In this document: positions 30,596-38,406 of the stretch, in pieces | Position numbering within the stretch: position 1 is the first letter of the stretch | Layout of the letters: every line of letters starts with the position of its first letter | Virus record (IMG/VR): IMGVR_UViG_3300027777_001908 | Location: 1-53,483 of that record | Source: a virus | Strand: one strand, 5' to 3' | DNA: 53,483 nt | Position numbers and translations under genes: made by a program | Notes under the pieces: generated by a model | Databases searched by the model: none | What the model was told of the DNA's origin: nothing | Seen by the model: the letters and a program-made list of their open reading frames with translations, nothing else

Positions 30596-31003
30596 TGGTG
30601 GAGGTGCCGGTAATTGAAACCGGGTCTTTCCGGTTCAACAATACGTTACTACAAGTTTATTCTGTTATTCATAACAAACAAATAAATGGTTCCTATTTTG
30701 ACATCGTAACCAATAACTGTGTCGGATTCACTTGTGTTAGAGTAGACTCCTGAACGAGACTCTTAATACATCTTCGGGTGGTATTACACCTTGACCATTT
30801 CTGTTCCAAGGTACGTATGGGAAACCCCGTAGTTGTTCTGTGAGATTAAGCACCAACAACAACAGCTTCTCTAGTTAAACCAAGAGTAGCCATTTTCGCA
30901 AAAGTTGCGTCTGTTATGTTTACCACCAATAATTAAAGTCGTAGATGATATCCGACTACTTGCAACTTATCCTTGATACCTGAAATCAAAGCCTGTCACC
31001 CCC
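30596..31003 (-). ncRNA. ssrA: Transfer-messenger RNA (tmRNA)
   Basis: On the minus strand the RNA starts GGGGGTGACAGGCTTTGATT and ends CCGGT-TTCAATT-ACCGG (T arm) plus CACCTCC-ACCA. GGGGGTG pairs with CACCTCC over 7 bp (one G-U) and CCA is encoded. The 5' end matches Bacteroidota tmRNA in general form (GGGGNTGACNGGNTTTGA). A tag frame ends at the TAA at 30846-30848; its last 15 codons read MATLGLTREAVVVGA, preceded in frame by ITDATFAK. The tag does not end in the usual LAA. A host-type promoter lies upstream. tmRNA with SmpB rescues stalled ribosomes and tags the product for Clp proteases. Confidence 0.88.
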
Positions 31004-31022
31004 ATATTTTAAAGAACTTATT

Positions 31023-31054
31023 CAAAGGTAAGTATAAATATGTTATTCTCTAAA
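31023..31054 (-). promoter_or_regulatory. Bacteroidota-type promoter of the tmRNA
   Basis: Minus strand TTTA (31051-31054), exactly 20 bases, TACCTTTG (31023-31030), about 20 bases before the mature 5' end. Confidence 0.7.
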
Positions 31055-31096
31055 AAAATCTGAATAATATTCTTTATAAAAAGGAAATATATCATC

Positions 31097-31159
31097 TTAT
31101 TTTGTAACCACTATAACACCAATTCCCATATACTTTCCATTTATAGAATCATATTGATT
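31097..31159 (-). pseudogene. Duplicated 3' end of the adjacent methyltransferase
   Basis: The minus strand reads NQYDSINGKYMGIGVIVVTK then stop, clearly related to the true C-terminus EQYDSVVGNYLGIGLIEL of the gene just upstream. It has no start and is cut by a stop codon directly before it. It is a remnant of a paralogue or of a recombination that replaced the gene's end. Confidence 0.65.
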
Positions 31160-31829
31160 ATAATTCTATTAATCCAATACCTAAGTAATTACCAACAACA
31201 CTATCATATTGTTCAATGTACTCGTAATGTGTATATTCGTTTTTAATTTCATTCCAAAATTGAGTTACACCCATACAAATATCGTTAGTGATATCATGAA
31301 ATACAACGTACTTTGGATTGAATTGTTTAGCAACTTCTAAGTCCTTTTTAACTGCATCATATGAATGGTCAGCATCAATTAAAATCAAATCAATTTGATT
31401 ACCCACATGATTCTTAGTTAGACCAAAACTTGATTCGTGAATATATGTAAAGTCAGAATATTTTTTATATTCGGTTAACACATCACATATCGGTATCAAA
31501 TCACAAGCATATGATTTAACATCCTTATTCTTTAATTTTAACATTTCATTTGTGATAATAAAAGTTCCGCCCCATCTACAACCAATCTCTAAATAAGAGT
31601 TAATTTCATATTTAGAAAGTTGTTTAAGATACTTACTAAATTGATTTGGGTATTGCCAAGTTTTAATACCCCACCCCATATACTCTTGAAATTCTTTTGG
31701 CATATACTTATACTCTTGAAATTCATTGTTTAATCCAAACGTGGGTAAAATATCTTCAATCTCTTTTTGAGTTGAATTTTTCCAGTCAAAGTCTTTGACA
31801 GACTGGATTGCATCTTTAATTGTTTTCAT
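31158..31829 (-). CDS. Class I SAM-dependent methyltransferase
   Basis: 223 residues. The central part has YLEIGCRWGGTFIITNEML (SAM-binding glycine loop), SYACDLIPI and a LILIDADHSYDAVKKDL block with VVFHDI, as in Methyltransf_24 / CmcI-like O-methyltransferases acting on small molecules or glycans. The N-terminus is helical. The downstream side carries a duplicated fragment of the gene's own 3' end, evidence of past recombination. Function within the phage is unknown; glycan or capsular modification is possible, as for the HAD-methyltransferase at 17618. Confidence 0.75.
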   Translation of the reverse strand: MKTIKDAIQSVKDFDWKNSTQKEIEDILPTFGLNNEFQEYKYMPKEFQEYMGWGIKTWQYPNQFSKYLKQLSKYEINSYLEIGCRWGGTFIITNEMLKLKNKDVKSYACDLIPICDVLTEYKKYSDFTYIHESSFGLTKNHVGNQIDLILIDADHSYDAVKKDLEVAKQFNPKYVVFHDITNDICMGVTQFWNEIKNEYTHYEYIEQYDSVVGNYLGIGLIEL

Positions 31830-31854
31830 ATTTTAAAAAATAATAAATATTTGG

Positions 31855-31862
31855 TATTTATA
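31855..31862 (+). promoter_or_regulatory. TATTTATA late-type promoter box
   Basis: TATTTATA, 6 bases before the ATG at 31869. Confidence 0.45.
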
Positions 31863-31868
31863 AACAAT

Positions 31869-32915
31869 ATGGCATCATTTGACACATTTATGGCTTTGAG
31901 AGATTTTGTTAAAGGTAAAATTTCTAGATATGAATTAGAGGATTCTGATCCAGACATTTATCATGTTAGTGTGGACAATTCTAATCGTGGGTTAAGCGTT
32001 GTTAAGATAGGATTTAATGATGATAAATTTTGGAAAGCAATAGGATTACATGATGATGATATTTGGTTTATGAAAATGATTAATTCAAACTATTCAGGTT
32101 ATGAGTTTATGGATTGGTATTCGGTGAAAGATGATTTTGTAAGTGGATATACTATTTTTGGAGAATTAAACGAAGATAATATTGAAAAACTAAAACGAAT
32201 ATCAAGATTAATTTATCCTAAAAAGTTTGATTTGGAAAACGAGCAATTTAGAGCAGATTTTGCGAATAAACTAATAAAAACATTTAAAGTTGAAATAGAT
32301 GATATCCTTTCTGATTATATGTCCGAAAAAAATTCAGAAATGACTCAAGTTGCTCAAGATTATATTGAAAAGGAATTAAATAATTATTTTAATGAAGCCG
32401 GATTTACCTATGTATCTGATGACGAATTTAAAACAACTGTTGGAAATTTGGTTATGTGGTATATCAGGGAAAATTCATTACACCTTCCAATTTATGAATT
32501 ACTACCTAAAATTTTTACAGCAAATAAAATTAATATAGGAGGATGGCAAGAGGATAGTTATCAATACCAAGATGCTGAAAAATTTGATAGTGTGTCATTT
32601 AATAATTACGTTGAACGTAATTTAGATAAAATAATTGAAAAAATTGAAGACGGTTCATTATCTGATGGTGAATTTAAAATGCAAGATTATGTTGATATGG
32701 TAGATAGAATTAGTAAAAAGTTTGAGCTTGATAAAATGTATAATTTACCTAAAAATAAAGATGTTAGATTTAAAATTGAAACTTTTGAAATGAATCCAAA
32801 TAAAATTGTTGTTAAACTTTCTAAAGGAATGAAGCAAACAACATTAAAATTAACTGAAGAGAATTTTTATAATCTACTTTATCAGCCAACATTATTTAAT
32901 TTGGAAGAGATATAA
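31869..32915 (+). CDS. Hypothetical protein
   Basis: 348 residues from the ATG at 31869 (MASFDTFMALRDFVKGKISR). The protein is acidic with alternating strands and helices, aromatic-rich near KFWKAIGLHDDDIWFMKMI, and ends VVKLSKGMKQTTLKLTEENF. No recognised domain. A late-type box sits directly upstream, so it may be a virion or late protein. The promoter of the next gene lies within its last codons. Confidence 0.55.
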   Translation: MASFDTFMALRDFVKGKISRYELEDSDPDIYHVSVDNSNRGLSVVKIGFNDDKFWKAIGLHDDDIWFMKMINSNYSGYEFMDWYSVKDDFVSGYTIFGELNEDNIEKLKRISRLIYPKKFDLENEQFRADFANKLIKTFKVEIDDILSDYMSEKNSEMTQVAQDYIEKELNNYFNEAGFTYVSDDEFKTTVGNLVMWYIRENSLHLPIYELLPKIFTANKINIGGWQEDSYQYQDAEKFDSVSFNNYVERNLDKIIEKIEDGSLSDGEFKMQDYVDMVDRISKKFELDKMYNLPKNKDVRFKIETFEMNPNKIVVKLSKGMKQTTLKLTEENFYNLLYQPTLFNLEEI

Positions 32916-32931
32916 TTTTTACTTATCTTTG
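32900..32931 (+). promoter_or_regulatory. Bacteroidota-type promoter of the M20 peptidase gene
   Basis: TTTG (32900-32903), exactly 20 bases, TATCTTTG (32924-32931), 5 bases before the ATG. It overlaps the end of the preceding gene. Confidence 0.75.
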
Positions 32932-32936
32932 TCATT

Positions 32937-33779
32937 ATGACACAAGATTTACAATTGCTTAAAGAAGTTTTAAGCGTCCCCACAAAAACATATCAAGAAG
33001 ACCTAATGGTTCAGTTCTTGGTTAATTGGTTAACAGAAAACAATATTGAACATTTTGTTGATGAACATAAGAATGTTTATGCCACAAAAAAAGATAGTTC
33101 TGAATTATCAGAAGATTTTTATTTTCCTTGTGTGGTTGCTCATACAGATACAGTTCACAATATTGATACAATTAATGTTCACGAAGAGATGTTACCAAAC
33201 ACTCAAGGTGAACTTAAATTATCTTATAAGGCATACAATAACCAAGATAAACCTACAGGTATTGGTGGAGATGATAAATGTGGCGTATTCGCATGTTTAA
33301 CTCTATTAAAAGAACTACCGTATTTGAAGGCAGCATTTTTTGTATCTGAAGAAACAGGTTGTCATGGTTCCATGAAGGCAAAAGAAGAATTTTTCACAAA
33401 TGTTGGATATGGGATTCAATTTGATGCTCCTGAAAATTGGATGATTACTGAAAAATGTTTTGGACAAGTTCTATTTGATAGAGATTCTGAATTTTTTAAG
33501 GCTTGTGATAAAGTATTAACTGAAGGAATGGTTAATGAAAATATGCAATACATGGTTCATCCGTATACAGATGTTTATGCATTAAGAGGAAAATTTAATT
33601 TTTCTTGTATTAATTTTTCAATAGGGTATTATAATTATCATACTCCTAATGAGTATGTGGTTGTTGAAGATGTGTTTAATGGAATTAATATGGGACGTAA
33701 GATGATTAAAAATCTTGGATATAAATTGCATTATAAGGAAGCAAAACAATACGATTGGAGAAATAGAAGTATTTTTTAA
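32937..33779 (+). CDS. M20-family metallopeptidase
   Basis: 280 residues with the M20/M28-type metal site: VVAHTDTVH (H69, D71), GIGGDDKCGV (D112), VSEETGCHGS (E138, E139) and the C-terminal YHTPNEYVVVEDV histidine. The family removes amino acids from peptides or hydrolyses acylated amino acids (peptidase T-like). The protein is shorter than bacterial PepT because the lid domain is reduced. In a phage it may recycle peptides made by the Clp protease or cleave a cell-wall or signalling peptide. It has a host-type promoter, as do the clp genes. Confidence 0.8.
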   Translation: MTQDLQLLKEVLSVPTKTYQEDLMVQFLVNWLTENNIEHFVDEHKNVYATKKDSSELSEDFYFPCVVAHTDTVHNIDTINVHEEMLPNTQGELKLSYKAYNNQDKPTGIGGDDKCGVFACLTLLKELPYLKAAFFVSEETGCHGSMKAKEEFFTNVGYGIQFDAPENWMITEKCFGQVLFDRDSEFFKACDKVLTEGMVNENMQYMVHPYTDVYALRGKFNFSCINFSIGYYNYHTPNEYVVVEDVFNGINMGRKMIKNLGYKLHYKEAKQYDWRNRSIF

Positions 33780-33800
33780 TGACTATTATTTAAATTAAAT

Positions 33801-35198
33801 TTAAAACGGTGGAGGACAAGTAAATGATCCAGACCCTGTAATTGTTGGGAAATAAGTTGCACCGCTACAAGTTAATTCAAGGAATTGATAAATAGCACCA
33901 TCTGTTCCAGGAAGAGAACCTCTATAGTAATACCCTATGGTAGGTGGTACGTTAGGGGAAACTATAACATTTGAATAAAGAATAGCACAAGTATCATCAT
34001 AAATATTTGAAATATAAAAACTACATGGTGGAGTTGCTGTAGGAGTTGCCGTAGGTGTTGGTGTTGTTGTTCCTGATGTAGGAGTTGGTGTTGGCGTTAC
34101 TGATGTAGAAGTTGGAGTTGAAGTTGGTGTTGGAGTTACATTTATAGTTGGAGTTGGTGTTAATGTACAATATGGTGCTGGATTACATGGGTCAGCATAT
34201 GTATTATTATATCTTGGTAATAATGCATTATAATTTTGACTAATTTCAGAAGGAGATAACGCCCTATCGAATATTTGAACTTCCCCTATTGACCCATCAA
34301 AATATTCTGTATTATTTGTTCTACCAATAGTTAAATTTGATGTTGTTGTTACATTATGGCTTATTGGAGTATCACTACCTACCGAAACACTATTTACCCA
34401 AATTTGTCTTGTTGTGCCATTAAAAGTTGCAACTGCGTTATACCAAGTACCTGTACTTAAACTTGTAGTTACAGACAAATCATTTCCTTCCCAAGAATTT
34501 ATTAATCCTGTGGCTGAAAGTTTAAAAGAGTTGACTTGATTAGTTGTACCATAATTTCCCCAACCTACTAATCCTTTTGTTCCTAAAGAACTCGGATTAA
34601 ACCAAGTACTAATGGTATAGTTATTATTTCCTGAAGGAATATTTGATGTTGAGGCAAATGAAACAAAATTAGAATTTGATGAAACAAATGATAAATTACC
34701 ATATGATGATGACAAATATGTTGCACCACTTAAGGTTCCTGTATTTCCATTTCCAGATAAATCGTACCAATTACTAAATACTAATGGATATGATGCAGGT
34801 AAGCTAGCATCTAAATTGACAACACAACCACTTGTAACAATTGAAGGGTATTCTTGGTTTATAATAAAGTATCCTTCACTAATCGCCCAAGTAATTGCGC
34901 CTGTTAATCCTGTAAATGGTCCTGAAGATTTTGATGCTGCTAATTTATTAATTGATAATATTAATGCAGAATCTGTCAACCCTGTTGTTGGAAATCCCAT
35001 CGCTCTGGAATTTATTTGAGATGTTTTTCCGTTTGTATAACTATCGGTTATTATAAAGTATTGATTACATATTCCATAATCTGGACACCAGATTGAAGAA
35101 CCTTGATTAACAGTATTATTAACATCCATCACAATTGTTCCAAATTGTAATGCGTTTGGTACTAAACCACCTGAATTATATGCGACAAGATTTGGCAT
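33801..35198 (-). CDS. Surface adhesin with LamG-like domain and Thr/Pro stalk
   Basis: 465 residues. Residues 1-150 form a novel N-terminal domain (MPNLVAYNSGGLVPNALQFG). About 150-330 is a laminin-G/concanavalin-like lectin (NWYDLSGNGNTGTLSGA, YTISTWFNPSSLGTKGLVGW, DGSIGEVQIFDRALSPSEIS), a sugar-binding jelly roll common in Bacteroidota phage fibres. A TPTPT-type Thr/Pro stalk follows, then a cysteine-containing C-terminal domain. I read it as a host-receptor-binding or head-decoration protein. It shares the Thr/Pro stalk with the 39752 product. Confidence 0.7.
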   Translation of the reverse strand: MPNLVAYNSGGLVPNALQFGTIVMDVNNTVNQGSSIWCPDYGICNQYFIITDSYTNGKTSQINSRAMGFPTTGLTDSALILSINKLAASKSSGPFTGLTGAITWAISEGYFIINQEYPSIVTSGCVVNLDASLPASYPLVFSNWYDLSGNGNTGTLSGATYLSSSYGNLSFVSSNSNFVSFASTSNIPSGNNNYTISTWFNPSSLGTKGLVGWGNYGTTNQVNSFKLSATGLINSWEGNDLSVTTSLSTGTWYNAVATFNGTTRQIWVNSVSVGSDTPISHNVTTTSNLTIGRTNNTEYFDGSIGEVQIFDRALSPSEISQNYNALLPRYNNTYADPCNPAPYCTLTPTPTINVTPTPTSTPTSTSVTPTPTPTSGTTTPTPTATPTATPPCSFYISNIYDDTCAILYSNVIVSPNVPPTIGYYYRGSLPGTDGAIYQFLELTCSGATYFPTITGSGSFTCPPPF

Positions 35199-35208
35199 TA
35201 TTTTTATT

Positions 35209-35216
35209 AATAAATA
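35209..35216 (-). promoter_or_regulatory. TATTTATT late-type promoter box
   Basis: Minus strand TATTTATT, 10 bases before the ATG of the LamG adhesin. Confidence 0.45.
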
Positions 35217-35234
35217 TGCCGAATATTAATTAAA

Positions 35235-35263
35235 AAAAAGAAGGGTTATTTACCCTTCTTTTC
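35235..35263. terminator. Bidirectional terminator overlapping the Clp ATPase stop codon
   Basis: AAAAAGAAGGG (35235-35245) pairs with CCCTTCTTTT from 35253; the loop TTATTTA holds the stop codon and the arm encodes the final KKGK. It is the same sequence as the clpP terminator at 11584. Confidence 0.85.
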
Positions 35264-37261
35264 AAGTTTAATAATTTCATCCACAACTTTTATTGTGTAA
35301 GTTTTATTTTCAATCATTTTACCTGTTAATACTTCTTCAGATAATAGGTCTTCAACTTTATCTTGAATTGCTCTCTTAAGAGGTCTTGCTCCGTAAGATT
35401 CATCAAATCCAACTTTTGCTAAATAATCAATTAACGTATTATCATAAGTGATTGTGTATTTCATGTCTTTAAGACGATCCACTAATTTCTTAAGTTCAAT
35501 CTCAGTAATTTTCTTAATATCTTCTGGACTTAAAGAATTGAATACAATTGTATCATCAATACGATTTAAGAATTCAGGTGAAAAGAAATTCTTCATCTCT
35601 TTCATCAATACTTGTTTTTTAGCCTCTTCATTTGAGTATGTGTTATTTGAAAATCCAATTCCTGTACCAAAGTCTTGTAATTTTTTAACTCCCAAGTTTG
35701 AGGTTAAAATGATTAATGTGTTTTTGAAATTAATCTTTCTACCAAGACTATCAGTTACGTGTCCATCATCTAAAATTTGGAGTAAGATGGTAAACACATC
35801 TTTATGTGCTTTTTCCACTTCATCAAATAAGATTACCGAATATGGTTTGTTCTTAACTTTTTCAGTTAATTGTCCACCTTCTTCATATCCAACATATCCT
35901 GGAGGAGCCCCCACCAATTTAGATATTGTATGTTTTTCTTGATATTCACTCATATCCACACGGATTAATGAATCTTCAGAACCAAACATTTCTTTTGCCA
36001 ATTGTTTTGCCAAGTGTGTTTTACCGACACCCGTTGAACCCAAAAATACAAATGAACCAATTGGACGATTTGGGTCTTTAATTCCCAATCTGTTCCTTTT
36101 GATTGATTTTGCAATCTTTACAACTGCATCATCTTGACCAATAACTTTTCCCATTAATTCTTTATCTAAATTAATTAATGCCTTTTTATCATCAACACTC
36201 ATTTTATTCACAGGAATTTTTACCATATTAGATACAACATCATATACGTTTTCAAGTGAAATTATTTTTTTATCTTTTGATTGATTTTCTTCAAACTTGG
36301 TTTTTTCAGTTTCAAGTTTGGTTAACAATTTCTTTTCTTTATCTCGTAATTCAGCCGCTTGTTCATAGTTTTGTTTTTTAACTACATCCATTTTTAATTG
36401 TCTAAGGTCTGATGCCTTCTTTTTTAATTCTTCAATTATTTCAGGAACTTTTATGTCGGTTTGCATACGAGCTCCAACTTCATCCAAGATATCAAATGCT
36501 TTATCAGGAAATTCACGATCGGTAATATATCTATCCGCCAATTTTACACAAGCTTCAATAACTTCATCGGAATAAGTTACCTTATGGAATGTTTCGTATT
36601 TTTCACGAACATTTTTAAGAATTTGGATTGTTTCCACAACTGTAGACGGTTCAACAATTACCTTTTGGAATCTACGTTCCAATGCTCCGTCTTTTTCAAT
36701 ATTTTTTCGGAACTCATCAAGAGTTGTTGCTCCGATACATTGCAATTCACCACGAGATAATGCTGGTTTGAAAATATTGGAACCATCCATTGAACCTGCG
36801 GAATTACCTGACCCAACAAGTGTATGTATCTCATCAATAAAGATAATGATGTTAGGGTTTGCCTGAAGTTCTTCAATAATAACCTTCATTCTTTCTTCAA
36901 ACTGACCACGATATTTTGTGCCAGCAACAACTGAAGTTAAATCAAGATTTACAATTCTTTTATCAATAAGATTTTTGGGACATTCTCCACTTACAATCTT
37001 CATTGCCAAACCTTCAACAATTGCAGTTTTACCACAACCAGGTTCTCCTATGATAATAGGATTGTTTTTCTTTCTGCGAGATAAGATTTGAGCGATTCTT
37101 AAAATCTCTCTATCACGTCCAATAACAGGATCTAACTTACCAGCTTCCGCCAATTTATTTAAATCTCTGCTAAAATTATCCAAGACAGGTGTATTGCTGT
37201 CTGAATTTTGTTTTTGTTTTTTACTCATTATTTTGTCGTCATCATCCATAATATCGTTCAT
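35246..37261 (-). CDS. clpC: ClpA/ClpC-type AAA+ unfoldase
   Basis: 671 residues with two AAA+ modules. D1: Walker A GEPGCGKT (72-79), Walker B IIIFIDEIH (138-146). A UVR-like coiled region (YEQAAELRDKEKKL, about 299-312) links to D2: Walker A GSTGVGKT (408-415), Walker B VILFDE (476-481), and the ClpP-docking tripeptide I535-G536-F537 in GTGIGFS. There is no N-terminal Clp-N repeat domain, so adaptors that dock there cannot be used. With the phage ClpP it could form a dedicated ClpCP protease. It ends with the same KKGK-terminator module as clpP and is divergent from hsp20. Confidence 0.92.
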   Translation of the reverse strand: MNDIMDDDDKIMSKKQKQNSDSNTPVLDNFSRDLNKLAEAGKLDPVIGRDREILRIAQILSRRKKNNPIIIGEPGCGKTAIVEGLAMKIVSGECPKNLIDKRIVNLDLTSVVAGTKYRGQFEERMKVIIEELQANPNIIIFIDEIHTLVGSGNSAGSMDGSNIFKPALSRGELQCIGATTLDEFRKNIEKDGALERRFQKVIVEPSTVVETIQILKNVREKYETFHKVTYSDEVIEACVKLADRYITDREFPDKAFDILDEVGARMQTDIKVPEIIEELKKKASDLRQLKMDVVKKQNYEQAAELRDKEKKLLTKLETEKTKFEENQSKDKKIISLENVYDVVSNMVKIPVNKMSVDDKKALINLDKELMGKVIGQDDAVVKIAKSIKRNRLGIKDPNRPIGSFVFLGSTGVGKTHLAKQLAKEMFGSEDSLIRVDMSEYQEKHTISKLVGAPPGYVGYEEGGQLTEKVKNKPYSVILFDEVEKAHKDVFTILLQILDDGHVTDSLGRKINFKNTLIILTSNLGVKKLQDFGTGIGFSNNTYSNEEAKKQVLMKEMKNFFSPEFLNRIDDTIVFNSLSPEDIKKITEIELKKLVDRLKDMKYTITYDNTLIDYLAKVGFDESYGARPLKRAIQDKVEDLLSEEVLTGKMIENKTYTIKVVDEIIKLEKKGK

Positions 37262-37277
37262 AGTTAATTAATTTTTA

Positions 37278-37309
37278 CAAAGATGTATCAAATTTGGGAC
37301 ATTGCCAAA
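37278..37309 (-). promoter_or_regulatory. Bacteroidota-type promoter of the Clp ATPase gene
   Basis: Minus strand TTTG (37306-37309), exactly 20 bases, CATCTTTG (37278-37285, one mismatch), 16 bases before the ATG. Confidence 0.65.
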
Positions 37310-37315
37310 TTATTT

Positions 37316-37398
37316 GACAAATTGTCGTTTTATTTTTTTATTGTATGTCATTATGACATATTATATTATAAAGAACTTACATATTGACAGGAATTGTC
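37316..37398. promoter_or_regulatory. Three inverted repeats between the divergent clp and hsp20 genes
   Basis: GACAAATTGTC (37316-37326), TATGTCATTATGACATA (37344-37360, 7-bp arms) and GACAGGAATTGTC (37386-37398). All combine TGTC and GACA half-sites, as expected for operators of one dimeric regulator controlling both chaperone genes. Confidence 0.45.
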
Positions 37399-37461
37399 GT
37401 GTGGCATTGAACTTGATTATTACAAATATAAATAATAAATTTAAAACAAAAAAACAAAATT

Positions 37462-37854
37462 ATGGTTTATTTAAATTCAGATTTCGGAAACATTATGGAG
37501 AATTTTTTTAACTCAACTCCATCCTACAGGTATTCAAGTTCATCACCCAAAAATACCAATGAGGAAAAATATGAAATAAACAACACAAATGATGGTGCAT
37601 ATCTTTTCTTAGAAGTCGCCGGATTTAACAAATCAAACTTAAAAGTTGAAATGGAAAATGGTGTTATTTACATTGAAGGAAAAAGAGTTTATAAATTAAA
37701 TGGTGAAGAAAAATCCAAGTCAATTTCAAAACAATTCACAGTCGGAGAAGGATATAACCCAGTTTCTATTGAAGCGACCATTGAAGATGGACTTTTAACG
37801 GTATTCGTACCTAATTACAAAAAACAAGAAAAGAAAAGAATAAATATCCTTTAA
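37462..37854 (+). CDS. Hsp20 small heat-shock protein
   Basis: 130 residues. The alpha-crystallin domain occupies about 35-120: YEINNTNDGAYLFLEVAGFN, LKVEMENGVIYIEGKR and EATIEDGLLTVFVPN (the A-x-x-x-x-G-L-x-V motif). The tail ends RINIL, the I-x-I motif for oligomer assembly. Hsp20 keeps unfolding proteins soluble and hands them to other chaperones; T4-like phages of cyanobacteria also carry one. It is divergent from the Clp ATPase across a region with three inverted repeats, suggesting joint control. Confidence 0.92.
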   Translation: MVYLNSDFGNIMENFFNSTPSYRYSSSSPKNTNEEKYEINNTNDGAYLFLEVAGFNKSNLKVEMENGVIYIEGKRVYKLNGEEKSKSISKQFTVGEGYNPVSIEATIEDGLLTVFVPNYKKQEKKRINIL

Positions 37855-37867
37855 TTATTCACAGATA

Positions 37868-37893
37868 AACCCTCACCATTTTCGGTGGGGGTT
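37868..37893 (+). terminator. Terminator of hsp20, followed at once by a late-type box (cassette copy 1)
   Basis: AACCCTCACC (37868-37877) pairs with GGTGGGGGTT (37884-37893) with one G-T; the T-rich tail is the TATATTTATA box of the next gene. Confidence 0.7.
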
Positions 37894-37894
37894 A

Positions 37895-37902
37895 TATTTA
37901 TA
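37895..37902 (+). promoter_or_regulatory. TATTTATA late-type promoter box
   Basis: TATTTATA, 16 bases before the ATG at 37919, inside the terminator-promoter cassette. Confidence 0.5.
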
Positions 37903-37918
37903 TTTAAAGAAATTTATT

Positions 37919-38365
37919 ATGAAAAAAACTATAAGATTATCTGAAGATGATTTGTCTCGTATTGTCAAACGAGTTATTGAAGAACAAACATTTACGATTG
38001 GTGATAAAGTTAAAAATAAATTAGGAAAACTTGTTGGAATACCAGAAAGAACTGATGATGAGAAAAGACTTGCAGATGATATTATGAGTAAAGTCGAAAG
38101 TGGTGACTACAATATGTTAGATGACAAATTTGGTAGTGATTCTCATGGAAGATATACCATTAAAGTTGTTTTACATGATAAACCTTATACTATTAATATA
38201 AAAAAACTTATAAAAGTTGATGGTGTTCCTGGTGGAAATGTTGAGACTATTGTCAAAACTCCTGATGGTCACAAAATATTTTTACCAAAAGGATTTACAA
38301 ACAAACTTATTAATTTGATTCAAAAAGATGATAGAGGAACAAGATTTAGATATCCTAAAAAATAA
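37919..38365 (+). CDS. Hypothetical protein with helical leader ending in IEE-Q
   Basis: 148 residues. The leader MKKTIRLSEDDLSRIVKRVI-EEQ is a motif found at the N-terminus of many unrelated proteins in marine T4-like phages; the segment IEE22 followed by Q23 fits the prohead-protease rule, so the leader may be a capsid-targeting peptide removed on maturation. The remainder is a small charged domain (GRYTIKVVLHDKPYTINIKK) with no family recognised. It stands between two copies of a terminator-promoter cassette, so it is a single-gene transcript. Confidence 0.65.
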   Translation: MKKTIRLSEDDLSRIVKRVIEEQTFTIGDKVKNKLGKLVGIPERTDDEKRLADDIMSKVESGDYNMLDDKFGSDSHGRYTIKVVLHDKPYTINIKKLIKVDGVPGGNVETIVKTPDGHKIFLPKGFTNKLINLIQKDDRGTRFRYPKK

Positions 38366-38369
38366 TAAC

Positions 38370-38393
38370 AACCCTCACTTAACTGTGGGGGTT
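38370..38393 (+). terminator. Terminator followed by a late-type box (cassette copy 2)
   Basis: AACCCTCAC (38370-38378) pairs with GTGGGGGTT (38385-38393). From GTGGGGGTT through TATATTTATATTT it is identical to the cassette at 37868. Confidence 0.7.
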
Positions 38394-38394
38394 A

Positions 38395-38402
38395 TATTTA
38401 TA
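38395..38402 (+). promoter_or_regulatory. TATTTATA late-type promoter box
   Basis: TATTTATA ends 4 bases before the ATG at 38407. Confidence 0.45.
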
Positions 38403-38406
38403 TTTG

